Below are positions 61,645 to 64,000 of a DNA stretch of 64,000 bases, in pieces (position 1 is the first letter of the stretch; each line of letters starts with the position of its first letter). The notes under the pieces are model-generated. The model made no database searches, was not told the DNA's origin, and worked only from the letters and a program-made list of their open reading frames with translations. Source of the stretch: Mesorhizobium qingshengii (GTDB taxonomy: Bacteria; Pseudomonadota; Alphaproteobacteria; Rhizobiales; Rhizobiaceae); contig NZ_FMXM01000003.1 of the NCBI RefSeq assembly GCF_900103325.1, forward strand, positions 62,001 to 126,000, written 5' to 3'. The position numbers and the translations under genes are program-made.

Positions 61645-61678
61645 AAAAAAGAACCCGCCGGATTGCTCCGGCGGGTTC
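61645..61678 (-). terminator. Intrinsic terminator of the large cysteine-repeat protein gene
   Basis: On the minus strand a 12-bp perfect stem GAACCCGCCGGA / TCCGGCGGGTTC (61678-61651) with loop GCAA, then TTTTTT (61650-61645). It lies 22 nt past the stop codon. Confidence 0.92.
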
Positions 61679-61699
61679 GCGATGTCTGACTGGGCCCGA

Positions 61700-64000
61700 T
61701 TACGGCTTGAAGTTCTGGATGTTGTTGGTCGCCGGATCCAGTTGCTGCTGCTGGACCTGCGGCGTGCGCCGCGGCAGAAGCTGCAGGATATTCGGGTTCA
61801 GCAGGTTCGGGTTGATCTCCACGCCCGGCTGCCTGCGGATCGGCACGCAGTTCGGATACCGTCCGACCGTGCCCACCGGGCAACGCCGTTTGATGATCGG
61901 CTGGCACTGACCATTGATCATCTGCGAGCCCGGTGCGCATTCCACCTGCGGCTTGCGGCAGGCACCGTCGATCACCTGCGTCCCACGCGGACAGACACAC
62001 TCGCCGCGCTTGTTGTGGACCTGGCCGCGTATGTCGCACGGTTGCACCGTCGGCTGTTTGCGCCGGCAGGCGTTGCCTTGCACCTCGGTACCCCTCGGGC
62101 AGACGCAATCGCCGTTGGCGTCGTGGACCTGGCCACGGATGGTGCACTGCTCGGGCTTCGGTCGCATCGGGCGGCAGGCCCCATTGCGCACCTCGGTCCC
62201 TTGCGGACAGACGCAATCGCCATCGGCATTGCGTATCTGGCCGGGGATGCGGCACTGCTGAGGCTTCGGCTGGATCGGACGGCAGGCGCCGTTGCGCACC
62301 TCGGTCCCTCGGGGGCAGACACAATCGCCATAGGCATCATGGATCTGGCCACGGATGGTGCACTGCTCGGGCTTGTCGGTCCTGACGCACTTCGCGTTCT
62401 CCAGTTTCGTGCCGCGCGGGCAGACGCAGCGTCCGTCCTCGGTGCGGATCTGGCCTTCGAGCAGTACGCAGCGCTTCGGCGGCGGCGGCGTTGGCAGAAC
62501 GTTGGTGCCGCCGCCAGTGCACTGGCCATTGCGGAAGGTGGTGCCTTCCGGGCAGACGCAGCGACCGGCGTCGTTCATGACGAAGCCCGCCGAACATTCC
62601 TTCGTGGCCTCATGCGTGATGGTGAAGGGATGGCAAGCATAGGCCTTGCCACGATCGCCCTGCACGTTGGTCTGGTCGCCGCCCAGCACGTCGCCGCCGC
62701 CTTGCACCCGTGTGTCGGGAGACAGGACGCCAACGCAGTTCTGGCCGCTGACGTTGCCCTGCAGATTGGCCAGGCGGCCATCGTCGGGGATAATCACCGT
62801 CACGTGGTGCGACTGGCTTTCGCCCGCGCCAAGCGACAGGTTGGCGATGCAGGACGCCGGCAAGGTCGCCGGCTCCGGCGAGCAGCCGAAGGGCGGGTCG
62901 ATCGAGGTGATCGCAACGCCGTCCAGCCTGCCGAGACCCTCCACGCCGATCGCATCACCGATGCGAACCGGACCGGAGAAGGGGCTCGTCCCATCGTTGG
63001 TGATGGTGATGTCGAACGAGCAGGGTTGGCCGAGCCGGCATTCGCGGTCGCCGGTCTTTTCGACGCGGATGGTCGAAGGGCCGCCGCCCTTGGCGCAGGC
63101 CTGGCCGATCGGATAGACGACATCGTCGCCCGGCGCCGGCCCATAGGAGCCGCGCACGCAGTTCTCGAACTCGCCATTCGCCGAAACCGTCACGTCGAAG
63201 TGGCGGCTGGTTCCGGGTGTCATGACGGCACCGGGAATCTGGCACGACAGCGCATTGGCCGGAACCGGTCCGCAAGCCCATTCCGCGCCGTCGGGGGTGA
63301 CGGTCTGGATCTGGACGGGCGCGCCGCCGGCCACCAGCGTGGCGGCGTCGTTGACCCGCACCGGACCGGTGGGGGCAGCGGTGCCAAGGCTGCTGACGGT
63401 GATGCGGCAAGAAACGACCGCGGCACCGGCGAGCGAACCGTTGCAGACCTTGGTGATGCGCAGGGTCGGCTTGCCGCCATTGGGATGACGGAAGCGTTCC
63501 TTGGCGCAGGCCTTGTTGTTGGTGAGGTCGGTTTCACCGGGGATGGGTTTTACCTCGGCGCAGTTCTCGACCGAGTCCGACTGATAGCCGGCCGGCATCA
63601 CCGCCTTGACGACGATCGGCGTCGAAGCGCCCGGAGGCAGCGAGATGCCTGCGTTGTCGCAGCGGAACTGGCCGGGGCCGTTCGGTCCGCATGTCCAGGG
63701 CGGGCTCGGCCCGAAGGTCGAGGAGGCCGGCGTGCCGCCGGGATAGCTGTCGATGACGGTCAGTGGCCCATTGTAGGTGGCGCTGCCGTTGTTGATGACG
63801 TCGATCACGAAATAGCAGATGCCGTCGGCCGTGCAGACCGGGATGCGGGCCCGCTTCTTCAGGATCAGGTCAACCTTCTTCTCGACCGGCGGCTGGCAAT
63901 CGCGGTCACGATCGCCACGCCGGCAGATCGGGATCGAGGCGCAGCCGCGATCGTTCGACTGGCTGCCGAACAGTGGCTTGCCACTGGCCGCATAATTATA
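61700..64000 (-). CDS. Large extracellular-type protein: DUF11-like domains plus cysteine repeats (5' end outside window)
   Basis: The frame is open from the stop at 61700 to the window edge, at least 766 residues; a GTG at 63808 is internal, since in-frame sequence with conserved cysteines (VCTADGICYFV) continues upstream. N-terminal to middle part: at least four DUF11/CARDB-like beta-sandwich modules (for example FDITITNDGTSPFSGPVRIGD). C-terminal part: about six repeats of 35-36 residues with four cysteines, consensus C-x-I-x-G-Q-[IV]-x4-G-x-CVCP-x-GT-x6-C, spaced by Pro/Lys/Gln linkers. It ends in a Pro/Gln-rich tail. Secretion is inferred from composition. Function unknown. Confidence 0.85.
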   Translation of the reverse strand, partial: YNYAASGKPLFGSQSNDRGCASIPICRRGDRDRDCQPPVEKKVDLILKKRARIPVCTADGICYFVIDVINNGSATYNGPLTVIDSYPGGTPASSTFGPSPPWTCGPNGPGQFRCDNAGISLPPGASTPIVVKAVMPAGYQSDSVENCAEVKPIPGETDLTNNKACAKERFRHPNGGKPTLRITKVCNGSLAGAAVVSCRITVSSLGTAAPTGPVRVNDAATLVAGGAPVQIQTVTPDGAEWACGPVPANALSCQIPGAVMTPGTSRHFDVTVSANGEFENCVRGSYGPAPGDDVVYPIGQACAKGGGPSTIRVEKTGDRECRLGQPCSFDITITNDGTSPFSGPVRIGDAIGVEGLGRLDGVAITSIDPPFGCSPEPATLPASCIANLSLGAGESQSHHVTVIIPDDGRLANLQGNVSGQNCVGVLSPDTRVQGGGDVLGGDQTNVQGDRGKAYACHPFTITHEATKECSAGFVMNDAGRCVCPEGTTFRNGQCTGGGTNVLPTPPPPKRCVLLEGQIRTEDGRCVCPRGTKLENAKCVRTDKPEQCTIRGQIHDAYGDCVCPRGTEVRNGACRPIQPKPQQCRIPGQIRNADGDCVCPQGTEVRNGACRPMRPKPEQCTIRGQVHDANGDCVCPRGTEVQGNACRRKQPTVQPCDIRGQVHNKRGECVCPRGTQVIDGACRKPQVECAPGSQMINGQCQPIIKRRCPVGTVGRYPNCVPIRRQPGVEINPNLLNPNILQLLPRRTPQVQQQQLDPATNNIQNFKP

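Noticed and set aside
62000..62560. CRISPR array suggested by regular repeats
   Set aside because: Repeats are in frame within a coding sequence, 105-108 bp apart, and vary as protein repeats do; there are no cas genes.

Overview
The window looks like a chromosomal segment of a Mesorhizobium-type alphaproteobacterium (order Hyphomicrobiales). The DNA is GC-rich. It carries many solute importers, FCD- and HutC-type GntR regulators, the rpmH-rnpA-yidC block, and palindromic intergenic repeats of the kind common in rhizobia. The genus call is inference from gene content and repeat style, not from an rRNA gene.

Region 1-9130 is mostly core. An EmrAB-type efflux pair (emrB cut by the window edge) faces its TetR repressor across two matching palindromes. 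It is followed by engB, an acetyltransferase, a fasciclin protein and yidC-rnpA-rpmH, then an orphan histidine kinase and tRNA-Arg(ACG). Region 9130-22300 is accessory. It holds an AraC/SDR pair, a glycosyltransferase-like protein, another SDR, a frameshifted GntR pseudogene, and a GntR-led operon with a polar amino acid-type ABC importer that lacks an ATPase, gamma-glutamyltransferase, an acyl-CoA ligase and a ketopantoate-reductase-like enzyme. An atypical LuxR-type regulator closes the region.

Region 22402-30580 is the most interesting part. It is one minus-strand operon: AmiC-like amide sensor, AmiR-like ANTAR antiterminator, two Dpp-type permeases, a peptide-binding protein, an acetamidase/formamidase and a fused double ATPase. 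A promoter, a short leader and an intrinsic-terminator-like hairpin lie directly before amiC. This suggests ligand-controlled transcription antitermination of an import-plus-amidase system.

Region 30600-44280 carries an AraC remnant, metQNI, hyuAB (hydantoinase/oxoprolinase), a ferredoxin-NADP reductase, and a catabolic run of deoC, a two-domain ALDH16-like dehydrogenase, an SDR and a fumarylacetoacetase-fold hydrolase.

Region 44283-55800 is an amino-sugar cluster in two divergent operons. Minus strand: murQ, sugar-binding protein, two permeases, Gfo/Idh/MocA oxidoreductase and a UgpC-type ATPase. Plus strand: BadF-type kinase, HutC-type regulator, SIS deaminase, nagA and an FAD oxidase. The shared promoter region has GGTATT-type repeats phased at 11 bp. 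The right end holds a BacA-like ABC transporter with its own ATPase domain, matB with a GntR regulator, rpe, and a very large secreted-looking protein with conserved cysteine repeats that runs off the window edge.
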